Below, one piece after another: positions 51,752 to 61,101 of a DNA stretch of 64,000 nt; position 1 is the stretch's first letter; each line of letters starts with the position of its first letter. Source of the DNA: Streptomyces sp. LBL (GTDB lineage: Bacteria; Actinomycetota; Actinomycetes; Streptomycetales; Streptomycetaceae); NCBI RefSeq assembly GCF_029893585.1, contig NZ_JARXYX010000008.1, positions 62,001 to 126,000 of the forward strand. The letters are read 5' to 3'. Under the pieces are notes generated by a model. The model was given only the letters and a program-made list of their open reading frames with translations, ran no database searches and was not told the origin of the DNA. The position numbers were made by a program, and so were the translations under genes.

Positions 51752-53095
51752 GTGACTGTGAAGAAGATTCTGGACGCGATCCAGTCGCCGGACTCCACGC
51801 CCGCCGACTTCACCGCTCTGCCGCTCCCCGAGTCCTACCGTGCGATCACCGTGCACAAGGACGAGACGGAGATGTTCGCGGGCATGCAGACCCGCGAGAA
51901 GGACCCCCGCAAGTCACTGCACCTGGAGGAGGTGCCGCTGCCGGAGCTGGGCCCGGGCGAGGCCCTGGTGGCCGTCATGGCCTCCTCGGTCAACTACAAC
52001 TCCGTGTGGACCTCGATCTTCGAGCCGCTGTCGACCTTCGGCTTCCTGGAGCGCTACGGCAAGGTCAGCGACCTCACCAAGCGCCACGACCTGCCGTACC
52101 ACATCATCGGCTCCGACCTCGCGGGCGTGGTCCTGCGCACCGGCCCCGGCGTCAACGCCTGGCGGCCCGGTGACCAGGTCGTCGCGCACTGCCTGAGCGT
52201 GGAGCTGGAGTCGTCGGACGGCCACAACGACACGATGCTCGACCCCGAGCAGCGCATCTGGGGCTTCGAGACCAACTTCGGTGGCCTCGCCGAGATCGCT
52301 CTCGTCAAGTCCAACCAGCTGATGCCGAAGCCCGGCCACCTGTCGTGGGAGGAGGCCGCGGCTCCGGGTCTGGTGAACTCCACCGCGTACCGGCAGTTGG
52401 TCTCCCGCAACGGCGCCGACATGAAGCAGGGCGACAACGTCCTGATCTGGGGTGCGAGCGGTGGACTCGGCTCGTACGCCACGCAGTTCGCGCTGGCCGG
52501 GGGCGCCAACCCGATCTGCGTCGTCAGCAGCGAGCAGAAGGCGGCGATCTGCCGGTCCATGGGCGCGGACGCGATCATCGACCGCACCGCCGAGGACTAC
52601 AAGTTCTGGAAGGACGAGCACCACCAGGACCCGAAGGAGTGGAAGCGCTTCGGCAAGCGCATCCGCGAACTCACCGGCGGCGAGGACGTGGACATCGTCT
52701 TCGAACACCCCGGCCGCGAGACCTTCGGCGCGTCCGTGTACGTCACGCGCAAGGGCGGCACGATCGTCACCTGCGCCTCGACCTCCGGCTACAACCACGA
52801 GTACGACAACCGGTACCTGTGGATGTCCCTGAAGCGGATCATCGGCTCCCACTTCGCCAACTACCGCGAAGCCTGGGAGGCCAACCGGCTCATAGCCAAG
52901 GGCAAGATCCACCCGACGCTCTCCAAGGTGTACTCCCTGGAGGACACCGGGCAGGCCGCCTGCGACGTCCACCGCAACCTCCACCAGGGCAAGGTCGGCG
53001 TCCTGTGCCTGGCTCCCGAGGAGGGCCTGGGCGTGCGCGACGCGGAGAAGCGCGCCCAGCACGTCGACGCCATCAACCGCTTCCGGAACATCTGA
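51752..53095 (+). CDS. ccr: Crotonyl-CoA carboxylase/reductase
   Basis: 447 residues from GTG 51752 (GGAGG upstream), full length for Ccr. MDR-type reductase fold: GSDLAGVVLRTGPGV, NADPH loop WGASGGLGSYAT, and the Ccr-specific stretches SVNYNSVWTSIFEP and FEHPGRETFGASVYV. It reductively carboxylates crotonyl-CoA to (2S)-ethylmalonyl-CoA with NADPH and CO2. This is the defining step of the EMC pathway and a source of ethylmalonyl-CoA extender units for polyketides. First gene of the five-gene operon. Confidence 0.97.
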   Translation: MTVKKILDAIQSPDSTPADFTALPLPESYRAITVHKDETEMFAGMQTREKDPRKSLHLEEVPLPELGPGEALVAVMASSVNYNSVWTSIFEPLSTFGFLERYGKVSDLTKRHDLPYHIIGSDLAGVVLRTGPGVNAWRPGDQVVAHCLSVELESSDGHNDTMLDPEQRIWGFETNFGGLAEIALVKSNQLMPKPGHLSWEEAAAPGLVNSTAYRQLVSRNGADMKQGDNVLIWGASGGLGSYATQFALAGGANPICVVSSEQKAAICRSMGADAIIDRTAEDYKFWKDEHHQDPKEWKRFGKRIRELTGGEDVDIVFEHPGRETFGASVYVTRKGGTIVTCASTSGYNHEYDNRYLWMSLKRIIGSHFANYREAWEANRLIAKGKIHPTLSKVYSLEDTGQAACDVHRNLHQGKVGVLCLAPEEGLGVRDAEKRAQHVDAINRFRNI

Positions 53096-53113
53096 AGACA
53101 GCGGAGGCCGAAG

Positions 53114-55180
53114 ATGACCGAGCGTCAGTCGCAGACCCGAGAAGATCAGTCGCAGACACGAAAGGAGAAGGACCGGCCGTGGCTGATGCGCACGTACGCC
53201 GGTCACTCCACGGCCGAGGCGTCCAACGAGCTGTACCGGCGCAACCTCGCCAAGGGTCAGACGGGTCTGTCGGTGGCGTTCGACCTGCCGACGCAGACCG
53301 GATACGACTCCGACCACATCCTCGCCCGCGGCGAGGTCGGCCGGGTCGGCGTGCCGATCGCGCACCTCGGTGACATGCGCCGGCTGTTCCAGGACATCCC
53401 CCTGGAGCAGATGAACACCTCGATGACGATCAACGCCACCGCCATGTGGCTGCTGGCGCTCTACCAGGTCGTCGCCGAGGAGCAGGGCGCGGACGTCACC
53501 AAGCTCCAGGGCACGACCCAGAACGACATCGTCAAGGAGTACCTGTCGCGGGGCACGCACGTGTTCCCGCCGGTGCCGTCACTCCGGCTGACGACCGACA
53601 TGATCGCGTACACCGTCTCCCACCTGCCGAAGTGGAACCCGATCAACATCTGCAGCTACCACCTGCAGGAGGCGGGCGCCACGCCGGTCCAGGAGATCGC
53701 GTACGCGATGTCGACGGCGATCGCGGTGCTGGACGCCGTGCGCGACGGCGGCCAGGTGCCGCAGGAACGCATGGGCGACGTCGTCGGCCGTATCTCCTTC
53801 TTCGTGAACGCGGGCGTCCGCTTCGTCGAGGAGATGTGCAAGATGCGCGCCTTCGGCCGCATCTGGGACCAGATCACCCGCGAGCGGTACGGCATCCAGG
53901 ACCCCAAGCACCGGCGCTTCCGTTACGGCGTCCAGGTCAACTCCCTCGGCCTGACCGAGGCGCAGCCGGAGAACAACATCCAGCGGATCGTCCTCGAGAT
54001 GCTGGCGGTGACGCTCTCCAAGGACGCACGCGCGCGTGCCGTGCAGTTGCCCGCCTGGAACGAGGCGCTGGGCCTGCCCCGCCCCTGGGACCAGCAGTGG
54101 TCGCTGCGCATGCAGCAGGTGCTGGCGTACGAGAGCGACCTGCTGGAGTACGCCGACATCTTCGAGGGCTCGACGGTCGTCGAGGCCAAGGTCGGCGAGC
54201 TGGTCGAGGAGTCGCTCAGGGAGATCGAGCGGATCGAGGAGCTGGGCGGCGCGATGGCCGCCGTCGAGTCGGGCTACCTCAAGTCGCACCTCGTCGCCGC
54301 GCACGCCGAGCGCCGCGCTCGTATCGAGTCCGGTCAAGAGTTGATCGTGGGCGTCAACATCTTCGAGACGACCGAACCCAGTCCACTCACGGCCGATCTC
54401 GATACAGCCGTACAGACGGTCGATCCAGCTGTCGAGGCCCAGGTCATCGCCTCGCTCCAGCACTGGCGTGACACGCGCTACCAGCCCCCCTTCAACCATC
54501 CGCGCCCCTGCAAGGCGCTGGAGAAGCTGAAGGAGGCCGCCAAGGGCACCGACAACCTGATGGAGGCCACCCTGGAGTGCGCCCGCGCCGGGGTCACGAC
54601 CGGCGAGTGGGCCGGGGCGCTGCGAGAGGTGTTCGGTGAGTTCCGGGCGCCGACGGGCGTGTCGTCCGCGCCGGTGGCCCTCCCCGCCGAGGCGGGCTCG
54701 GCGCTGAGCGAGGTCCGCCGCACGGTCGACCGGACGGCTCAGGACCTCGGTGTCGGCAAGCTGCGCTTCCTGGTCGGCAAGCCAGGTCTGGACGGGCACT
54801 CCAACGGTGCCGAGCAGATCGCCGTACGGGCCCGCGACGCCGGCTTCGAGGTGGTCTACCAGGGCATCCGGCTCACCCCGGAGCAGATCGTGGACGCGGC
54901 CCTCGCCGAGGACGTGCACGCGGTCGGCCTGTCGATCCTCTCCGGCTCGCACGCCCAACTGGTGCCGGATGTGCTGGAGCGGCTCCATGTGGCGGGTGCC
55001 ACAGATATACCGCTGATCGTAGGTGGCATCATCCCGAACGGGGACGCCGAAAAACTCCGGGCAGCCGGAGTCGCGGCGGTGTTCACCCCGAAGGACTTCG
55101 ACATCACCGGAATCATCGGCCGCATCGTCGACGAGATCCGGAAAGCGCACAAGCTCGACCCCCTGGAGGTCCCCGCATGA
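53114..55180 (+). CDS. ecm: Ethylmalonyl-CoA mutase (MeaA type)
   Basis: 688 residues combining the mutase barrel (FDLPTQTGYDSDHILARGEVG, NTSMTINATAMWLLALY, GVQVNSLGLTEAQPENNIQR) and a C-terminal cobalamin-binding domain with the DxHxxG motif at Asp560-His562-Gly565. It converts ethylmalonyl-CoA to methylsuccinyl-CoA using coenzyme B12. An N-terminal QSQTREDQSQTRK duplication is locally variable sequence. Starts 18 bases after ccr. Confidence 0.95.
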   Translation: MTERQSQTREDQSQTRKEKDRPWLMRTYAGHSTAEASNELYRRNLAKGQTGLSVAFDLPTQTGYDSDHILARGEVGRVGVPIAHLGDMRRLFQDIPLEQMNTSMTINATAMWLLALYQVVAEEQGADVTKLQGTTQNDIVKEYLSRGTHVFPPVPSLRLTTDMIAYTVSHLPKWNPINICSYHLQEAGATPVQEIAYAMSTAIAVLDAVRDGGQVPQERMGDVVGRISFFVNAGVRFVEEMCKMRAFGRIWDQITRERYGIQDPKHRRFRYGVQVNSLGLTEAQPENNIQRIVLEMLAVTLSKDARARAVQLPAWNEALGLPRPWDQQWSLRMQQVLAYESDLLEYADIFEGSTVVEAKVGELVEESLREIERIEELGGAMAAVESGYLKSHLVAAHAERRARIESGQELIVGVNIFETTEPSPLTADLDTAVQTVDPAVEAQVIASLQHWRDTRYQPPFNHPRPCKALEKLKEAAKGTDNLMEATLECARAGVTTGEWAGALREVFGEFRAPTGVSSAPVALPAEAGSALSEVRRTVDRTAQDLGVGKLRFLVGKPGLDGHSNGAEQIAVRARDAGFEVVYQGIRLTPEQIVDAALAEDVHAVGLSILSGSHAQLVPDVLERLHVAGATDIPLIVGGIIPNGDAEKLRAAGVAAVFTPKDFDITGIIGRIVDEIRKAHKLDPLEVPA

Positions 55181-56142
55181 CAACGCCCGTCAACCGTCTG
55201 CGTCCGCGACGCTCCTGCCTCGCGGTCCCCGGAAGCAACCCCCGCTTCCTGGAGAAGGCGCAGGGTCTCCCGGCCGACCAGGTCTTCCTGGACCTGGAGG
55301 ACGCGTGCGCGCCCCTCGCCAAGCCCGAGGCGCGGCACACCATCGTCAAGTTCCTCAACGAGGGCGACTGGACGGGCAAGACGAGGGTCGTGCGCGTCAA
55401 CGACTGGACGACCGAGTGGACGTATCGAGACGTCGTCACGGTGGTCGAGGGCGCCGGACCGAACCTTGACTGCATCATGCTGCCGAAGGTCCAGGACGCG
55501 CAGCAGATCGTCGCGCTGGACCTGCTGCTGACGCAGATCGAGAAGACCATGGGGTTCGAGGTCGGGCGGATCGGCATCGAGGCGCAGATCGAGAACGCCC
55601 AGGGCCTCAACCATGTCAACGAGATCGCGTGTGCCAGCCCACGTGTCGAGACGATCATCTTCGGCCCTGCCGACTTCATGGCATCGATCAACATGAAGTC
55701 GCTGGTCGTGGGCGAGCAGCCGCCCGGCTACCCGGCGGACGCCTACCACTACATCCTGATGAAGATCCTGATGGCCGCCCGCGCCAACAACCTCCAGGCG
55801 ATCGACGGCCCCTACCTCCAGATCCGCAACGTCGACGGCTACCGCGAGGTCGCCCAGCGCGCCGCCGCCCTCGGCTTCGACGGCAAATGGGTGCTGCACC
55901 CGGGCCAGGTGGAGGCGTCCAACGAGATCTTCTCGCCCTCGCAGGCGGACTACGACCACGCCGAGCTGATCCTGGACGCGTACGACTACTGCACCTCCGA
56001 GGCCGGCGGCAGGAAGGGCTCCGCGATGCTCGGCGACGAGATGATCGACGAGGCCAGCCGCAAGATGGCCCTGGTCATCGCGGGCAAGGGCCGCGCCGCG
56101 GGCATGCGGCGCACCAGCACGTTCGAGATTCCGGAGGCGTGA
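55177..56142 (+). CDS. CitE-like CoA-ester lyase (beta-methylmalyl-CoA/malyl-CoA lyase)
   Basis: 321 residues, start overlapping the mutase stop (ATGA). TIM-barrel CoA lyase: RRSCLAVPGSNPRFLEKA, the Asp/Glu metal site FLDLEDACAP, GIEAQIENAQG (catalytic Glu) and the C-terminal GKWVLHPGQVE. In this operon it should split beta-methylmalyl-CoA to glyoxylate and propionyl-CoA, the last EMC step. Confidence 0.92.
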   Translation: MTTPVNRLRPRRSCLAVPGSNPRFLEKAQGLPADQVFLDLEDACAPLAKPEARHTIVKFLNEGDWTGKTRVVRVNDWTTEWTYRDVVTVVEGAGPNLDCIMLPKVQDAQQIVALDLLLTQIEKTMGFEVGRIGIEAQIENAQGLNHVNEIACASPRVETIIFGPADFMASINMKSLVVGEQPPGYPADAYHYILMKILMAARANNLQAIDGPYLQIRNVDGYREVAQRAAALGFDGKWVLHPGQVEASNEIFSPSQADYDHAELILDAYDYCTSEAGGRKGSAMLGDEMIDEASRKMALVIAGKGRAAGMRRTSTFEIPEA

Positions 56143-56144
56143 GC

Positions 56145-56657
56145 ATGCAGTTCGGCCGGACCTACGAGGAGTTCGAGGTCGGGGCGACGTACAAGCACTG
56201 GCCGGGAAAGACGGTCACGGAGTACGACGACCACCTGTTCTGTCTCCTCACGATGAACCACCACCCGCTCCACATGGACAGCAACTACGCCGAGAAGACG
56301 ACGGACTTCGGCAAGAACGTCGTCGTCGGGAACTACATCTACTCGCTGCTGCTCGGCATGTCCGTGCCGGACGTCTCCGGCAAGGCGATCGCCAACCTGG
56401 AGATCGAGTCGCTCAAGCACGTGGCGCCGACCTTCCACGGCGACACGGTCTACGGCCAGACGACCGTGCTCGACAAGTGGCCGTCCAAGTCGAAGAACGA
56501 CCGCGGCATCGTCCACGTCGAGACCAAGGGATACAAGCAGGACGGCACGCTCGTGTGCGTGTTCCGCCGCAAGGTGATGGTGCCGACCGAGACGTACACC
56601 AAGGAGCGCGGCGGCGAGCAGCCGGGCCGTCCCGAGCTCAAGGAACAGGGGAAGTAG
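56145..56657 (+). CDS. MaoC-like hydratase, probable mesaconyl-CoA hydratase
   Basis: 170 residues, ATG after GGAGGCGT. Hot-dog fold; the hydratase-2 motif reads LLTMNHHPLHMDSNYA, in which the usual D-x-N-P-x-H has N-x-H-P-x-H, a substitution I associate with mesaconyl-CoA hydratases. It would hydrate mesaconyl-CoA to beta-methylmalyl-CoA between the dehydrogenase and lyase of the same operon. Confidence 0.88.
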   Translation: MQFGRTYEEFEVGATYKHWPGKTVTEYDDHLFCLLTMNHHPLHMDSNYAEKTTDFGKNVVVGNYIYSLLLGMSVPDVSGKAIANLEIESLKHVAPTFHGDTVYGQTTVLDKWPSKSKNDRGIVHVETKGYKQDGTLVCVFRRKVMVPTETYTKERGGEQPGRPELKEQGK

Positions 56658-56659
56658 CC

Positions 56660-57874
56660 ATGGCGCGACTCGCCCAGACAGCCGGTCTGACCGACATCCA
56701 GCAGGAGATCCTCTCCACCGTCCGCGACTTCGTGGACAAGGAGATCATCCCGGTCGCCACCGAGCTGGAGCACCGCGACGAGTACCCGCAGCAGATCGTC
56801 GACGGGCTCAAGGAGCTGGGGCTGTTCGGTCTGATGATCCCCGAGGAGTACGGCGGCCTGGGCGAGTCGCTCCTGACGTACGCGCTCTGCGTCGAGGAGA
56901 TCGCCCGCGGCTGGATGTCGGTCTCCGGCATCATCAACACCCACTTCATCGTCGCCTACATGATCAAGCAGCACGGCACGCAGGAGCAGAAGGACCACTT
57001 CCTGCCGAAGATGGCGGCCGGCGACGTCCGTGGCGCCTTCTCGATGTCGGAACCGGGCCTGGGTTCGGACGTCGCGGCGATCACGTCCAAGGCGGTCAAG
57101 GACGGCGACGAGTACGTCCTGAACGGTCAGAAGATGTGGCTCACCAACGGCGGTACGTCGACTCTGGTCGCCGTACTCGTACGAAGTGACGAAGGACACT
57201 CCCCCGAAGAAACGGCCGCCAAGCCCCACAAGTCGATGACGACCTTCCTGGTCGAGAAGGAGCCCGGCTTCGGAGAGGTCCGTCCCGGACTCACCATCCC
57301 CGGGAAGATCGACAAGATGGGTTACAAGGGTGTCGACACCACCGAGTTGATCATGGACGGCCTGCGCATTCCGGCTGATCGCGTGCTCGGCGGCACCACC
57401 GGCCGAGGTTTTTACCAAATGATGGACGGCGTCGAGGTCGGCCGAGTCAATGTGGCGGCGCGTGGCTGTGGCGTCGCTCAGCGCGCGTTCGAACTCGGCG
57501 TCTCGTACGCCCAGCAGCGTCACACTTTCGGCAAGCCGATCGCCCAGCACCAGGCCATCCAGTTCAAGCTCGCGGAGATGGCCACCAAGGTCGAGGCCGC
57601 GCATGCGATGATGGTGAACGCGGCACGCAAAAAGGACTCCGGGGAGCGAAACGACCTTGAAGCGGGGATGGCGAAGTACCTCGCCTCCGAATACTGCAAG
57701 GAGGTCGTGGAGGACGCCTTCCGGATCCACGGCGGCTACGGCTTCTCCAAGGAGTATGAGATCGAGCGCCTCTACCGTGAGGCTCCGATGCTGCTGATCG
57801 GTGAAGGTACCGCCGAGATCCAGAAAATGATCATCGGTCGCAGGCTGCTCGAAGAGTATCGACTCCAAGGCTAG
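56660..57874 (+). CDS. Acyl-CoA dehydrogenase, probable methylsuccinyl-CoA dehydrogenase
   Basis: 404 residues. The acyl-CoA dehydrogenase signature is complete: GLFGLMIPEEYGGLG, the FAD loop FSMSEPGLGSDVAAI and WLTNGG, RHTFGKPIAQHQAIQF, and the catalytic Glu in LLIGEGTAEIQ near the C-terminus. Beside ccr, ecm and a mesaconyl-CoA hydratase it should oxidise methylsuccinyl-CoA to mesaconyl-CoA. A 17-residue loop (DEGHSPEETAAKPHKS) is longer than in common family members. Last gene of the operon. Confidence 0.92.
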   Translation: MARLAQTAGLTDIQQEILSTVRDFVDKEIIPVATELEHRDEYPQQIVDGLKELGLFGLMIPEEYGGLGESLLTYALCVEEIARGWMSVSGIINTHFIVAYMIKQHGTQEQKDHFLPKMAAGDVRGAFSMSEPGLGSDVAAITSKAVKDGDEYVLNGQKMWLTNGGTSTLVAVLVRSDEGHSPEETAAKPHKSMTTFLVEKEPGFGEVRPGLTIPGKIDKMGYKGVDTTELIMDGLRIPADRVLGGTTGRGFYQMMDGVEVGRVNVAARGCGVAQRAFELGVSYAQQRHTFGKPIAQHQAIQFKLAEMATKVEAAHAMMVNAARKKDSGERNDLEAGMAKYLASEYCKEVVEDAFRIHGGYGFSKEYEIERLYREAPMLLIGEGTAEIQKMIIGRRLLEEYRLQG

Positions 57875-58044
57875 ATGTCCGGGTTCGGGGTGTTACCTTC
57901 GAGAAGAAGATCACACCCCGTCAGCACTGTTCAGCAGCCGACTCGGCTTCCTGGCTTGGCCAGTTGCGGCCCGCGACCGGTACGATCCGGGAAAGCCGCC
58001 GTCCCCCTCACGCAGCGCGGCATCATCCGCTACGAAGGTCATCC

Positions 58045-58701
58045 ATGCCCCACAGCCAAACCTCTGCACCTCGCGACAGCCTGGCAGGCGTACGCCTGGC
58101 GCGCGGAGCATCGCCGTGGCTCCTCCCGACCGTCGCCACCGCAGCCCTCAGCCTGGTACGCGCGCGCAAGTCCGGCGCCGCCAAGGCCGTCGCCGTGCCC
58201 GCCACCGCGCTCGCCGCGGGCATGCTGTGGTTCTTCCGCGACCCCGAGCGCGAGATCGCCCAGGGCCGGGTCATCTCGCCCGCCGACGGTGTGGTGCAGA
58301 GCATCATGCCGTGGAAGGACGGCCGCACCCGCGTCGCGATCTTCATGAGCCCGCTCAACGTCCACGTCAACCGTGCGCCGCTCTCCGGCGCCGTGTCGTC
58401 GGTCGAGCACATCCCGGGTGGGTTCGTTCCGGCGTTCAACAAGGAGAGCGAGAACAACGAGCGCGTAGTCTGGCATTTTGACACCGACCTCGGTGACATC
58501 GAGATGATCCAGATCGCCGGCGCGGTCGCCCGTCGTATCGTGCCCTACGTGCCGCAGGGCACGAAGGTGGAGCAGGGTGACCGTATCGGCCTGATCCGCT
58601 TCGGCTCGCGTGTCGACATCTACCTGCCCGAGGGCGTGCAGGTGGCGGTCGAGGTCGGTCAGAAGACCGTGGCTGGGGTGACTCGCATTGACCGTGATTG
58701 A
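58045..58701 (+). CDS. psd: Phosphatidylserine decarboxylase
   Basis: 218 residues, ATG 58045. The short-form, single-span enzyme: a membrane-associated N-terminus, WFFRDPEREI, PADGVVQSI (Asp), FMSPLNVHVNRAPLSG (His), and the self-cleavage site FGSRVDIYLP, where Ser becomes the pyruvoyl group. It makes phosphatidylethanolamine from phosphatidylserine. Its stop lies 14 bases inside pssA, which supplies its substrate. Confidence 0.95.
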   Translation: MPHSQTSAPRDSLAGVRLARGASPWLLPTVATAALSLVRARKSGAAKAVAVPATALAAGMLWFFRDPEREIAQGRVISPADGVVQSIMPWKDGRTRVAIFMSPLNVHVNRAPLSGAVSSVEHIPGGFVPAFNKESENNERVVWHFDTDLGDIEMIQIAGAVARRIVPYVPQGTKVEQGDRIGLIRFGSRVDIYLPEGVQVAVEVGQKTVAGVTRIDRD

Positions 58702-59542
58702 TCCGGAAACGCAGGCGGGCTGGGTGCCTGAGGCAGACGAGGTGGACGACGAGGAGGAGATGCCCCTTTCTCTCCGCCTCTCAATAGCGGACACCCTCAC
58801 CCTCGGCAACGCCACATGCGGTTTCATGGCGGTGTACTTCACCACCACCGGGATCCTGATCCCGCACCTCACCGACAGCCAGGAATCCGGCATGGCCCGC
58901 AACAGCGCGGCCACGGCGGTCATCCTGATGCTGTGCGCGGCCGTCTTCGACCTCTTCGACGGGCTGGTGGCCCGGAAGCTGCGCTCCTCCCCCATGGGTG
59001 CGGAGCTGGACAACCTCTCGGACCTGGTCAGCTTCGGTCTGGCCCCGGCGTACTTCGTCCTCGTCTACGGCATGGTGGCGGACGACGCGTACCAGCGAGT
59101 GGCGGCGGTCGGAGCGATCGTGGTGCTGCTGGCGGTGGTGCTGAGACTTGCCCGCTTCTCGTGCGTCACGGTGAAGGACGGCACCTTCCAGGGCATGCCG
59201 TCGCCGTTCGGCGCGCTGACGGTGGTCTCGATCGTGCTCCTCGAGCTGCCGTTCGTGGCGACGCTGCTGGCGATCCTCGGTACGGCGTGGCTCATGGTGA
59301 GCCGGGTGGAGTACCCGAAGCCGCGGGGGCGCCTCGCGGTGGCGATGCTCTCGTGGATCGTGCTGTCGATGGGGCTGCTGGCGGCGTGGGCGTTCGACGC
59401 GCCCGGCGGGCAGCTGCTACTGCAGACGGGGTGTGCGCTGCAGCTGGTCATGGGGGCGGTGATTCCGCTGTTCGCGACGGCTCGGCGGGTGAACACGTTC
59501 CGCGACAATCGGCGGGAGGCTCGGGCGGCGCAGGTTCCGTAA
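58688..59542 (+). CDS. pssA: CDP-diacylglycerol-serine O-phosphatidyltransferase
   Basis: 284 residues from TTG 58688 (GTG 58694 equally possible); both starts overlap psd. The CDP-alcohol phosphotransferase motif D-G-x2-A-R-x8-G-x3-D-x3-D is exact: FDGLVARKLRSSPMGAELDNLSD (about 99-121). Several membrane helices follow. Makes phosphatidylserine from CDP-diacylglycerol and serine in the membrane. The acidic leader (EADEVDDEEEMP) precedes the first helix. Confidence 0.93.
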   Translation: MTVIDPETQAGWVPEADEVDDEEEMPLSLRLSIADTLTLGNATCGFMAVYFTTTGILIPHLTDSQESGMARNSAATAVILMLCAAVFDLFDGLVARKLRSSPMGAELDNLSDLVSFGLAPAYFVLVYGMVADDAYQRVAAVGAIVVLLAVVLRLARFSCVTVKDGTFQGMPSPFGALTVVSIVLLELPFVATLLAILGTAWLMVSRVEYPKPRGRLAVAMLSWIVLSMGLLAAWAFDAPGGQLLLQTGCALQLVMGAVIPLFATARRVNTFRDNRREARAAQVP

Positions 59543-59559
59543 CGAGCGGTGATGTGGTG

Positions 59560-59594
59560 GGCCCCGGACCGGGTTGGGTTGGTTCGGGGCCTTT
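59560..59594 (+). terminator. Terminator after pssA
   Basis: GGCCCCG pairs with CGGGGCC (59560-59566 with 59585-59591), extended by inner CC/GG pairs, then TTT; 18 bases past the pssA stop. Confidence 0.7.
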
Positions 59595-59597
59595 CGC

Positions 59598-59683
59598 TTT
59601 GTCTGCTCGCTTTGTCTGCTCGCTCTGACGGCGCTTTGACGGCGCTTTTGTCTGCTCGCTTTGTCTGCTCGCTTTGTCCGCAC
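59598..59683. repeat. 13-bp tandem array with embedded 11-bp array
   Basis: TTTGTCTGCTCGC occurs at 59598, 59611, 59647 and 59660; between them lie two 11-bp units ending CTGACGGCGC/TTGACGGCGC. T-rich for this genome and placed between the pssA terminator and the convergent glycerate kinase. Confidence 0.85.
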
Positions 59684-59745
59684 CCGGCGTCGAGGTGCAC
59701 CTCGCTGGAAGCGCCGCTCCCTCGTGTGGGCCAAGGTGTTCGGGA

Positions 59746-60897
59746 TCAGGTCAGGAAGTCCCGAGCGATCCCCTCCGCCACCCGCTCCAGGATCGGCCCG
59801 GCGTCCGCCATGCACGTCGCCACGTCCGGCTCGGCATCGGTCAGCGGATAGGCGCGGCGGATTCCGGCGCGACCCAGGGCCTCCGGGCGCAGGGCCAGGC
59901 GGCCGCACACCGCGATGACCTCCTTGTTCGCCGCACGGGACGCCGCCGCGACGCCCGCGGGTGCCTTGCCGTGGAGAGTCTGCTCGTCCAGGGAGCCCTC
60001 GCCGGTGATCACCAGCGTCGCGTCCTCCAGAGCGGCCGCGAAGCCGAGGACGTCGAGCATGACCTCGATACCGGCGCGGAAGCGGGCGCCGAGGAGCAGG
60101 GCGCCGAATCCGATGCCGCCCGCGGCGCCGGCGCCGGGCGAGGCGGCGTACTCCGCGGCCCGCGGCCCCACCGTCTTCTCCAGCACGTTCGCGTAGTGGG
60201 CGAGTGCCTCGTCCAGCACCCGCACGTCGTCCGGCGAGGCACCCTTCTGCGGGCCGTAGACGGCGGGTGCGCCCTTCGGGCCGGTCAGCGGGTTGTCGAC
60301 GTCGCTCGCGAGAACGATGTCGACGGAGGCCAGGCGTGGGTCCAGGGCCGACAGGTCGGCCGACGCCAGGGCGGCAAGGCCCTCGCCGCCTGGTGTCACC
60401 GGCTCCCCGTCCGCGTCCAGGAATCGCGCGCCCAGCGCGGACAGCATGCCGGCGCCGCCGTCCGTGGTGGCACTGCCGCCCACCCCGAACACGATCGTCC
60501 GCGCCCCCGCGTCCAGCGCGGCCCGCAGCAGCTCGCCGGAGCCGTACGTGGAGGCCGTGAGCGGTGCGAAGACGCCCGCGGGCAGCCGCTGCAACCCGCT
60601 CGCCTCCGCCATCTCCACGACCGCGGTGTCGCCGCGCAGCGCGAACGCGGCCGTCACCTCGTGGCCGAGCGGCCCCGCGACCCGGACCTCACGCCGTTGG
60701 AAACCGGCCGCGACCGCCGCGTCCACCGTCCCGTCGCCGCCGTCGGCCACCGGCAGCGACTCGACCGCGAGGTCGGGCAGGACGTTGCGCAGCCCGGCCG
60801 TGACCCGCTCGGCGACCTGAACGGCCGTCAGCGAGCCCTTGAACTTGTCCGCGGCGATGAGCACCCTCTGGGCACCGTTCACTCCAGCGTTCGCCAC
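59746..60897 (-). CDS. glxK: Glycerate kinase
   Basis: 383 residues from GTG 60897. Family motifs: VLIAADKFKGSLTAVQVAE at the N-terminus, VADGGDGTVDA, VFGVGGSATTDGGAGM (nucleotide loop), ASDVDNPLTGPKGA, and the C-terminal VITGEGSLDEQTLHGKAP. It phosphorylates glycerate from glyoxylate or serine breakdown. Glyoxylate is a product of the EMC pathway nearby, but the gene faces the opposite way and is not in that operon. Confidence 0.95.
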   Translation of the reverse strand: MANAGVNGAQRVLIAADKFKGSLTAVQVAERVTAGLRNVLPDLAVESLPVADGGDGTVDAAVAAGFQRREVRVAGPLGHEVTAAFALRGDTAVVEMAEASGLQRLPAGVFAPLTASTYGSGELLRAALDAGARTIVFGVGGSATTDGGAGMLSALGARFLDADGEPVTPGGEGLAALASADLSALDPRLASVDIVLASDVDNPLTGPKGAPAVYGPQKGASPDDVRVLDEALAHYANVLEKTVGPRAAEYAASPGAGAAGGIGFGALLLGARFRAGIEVMLDVLGFAAALEDATLVITGEGSLDEQTLHGKAPAGVAAASRAANKEVIAVCGRLALRPEALGRAGIRRAYPLTDAEPDVATCMADAGPILERVAEGIARDFLT

Positions 60898-61101
60898 CTT
60901 GACATCCCCTTGCTCTCCAGGCCCGACGCACGTCAGGGCCAGTCGCGCCGCTGCGACCTTAACCGGAGGTCGCCTTCGCCGTCATTCCCGACCGGCCCGT
61001 GGACGGAGTCCCGAATCGGCCCGTGGACGGCGTCCGGGAACGCACTGTGTGCATGGTCCGGACCCCGCGCGGTCGTTCCCGGAATCGGGTAGACCGGAGC
61101 T

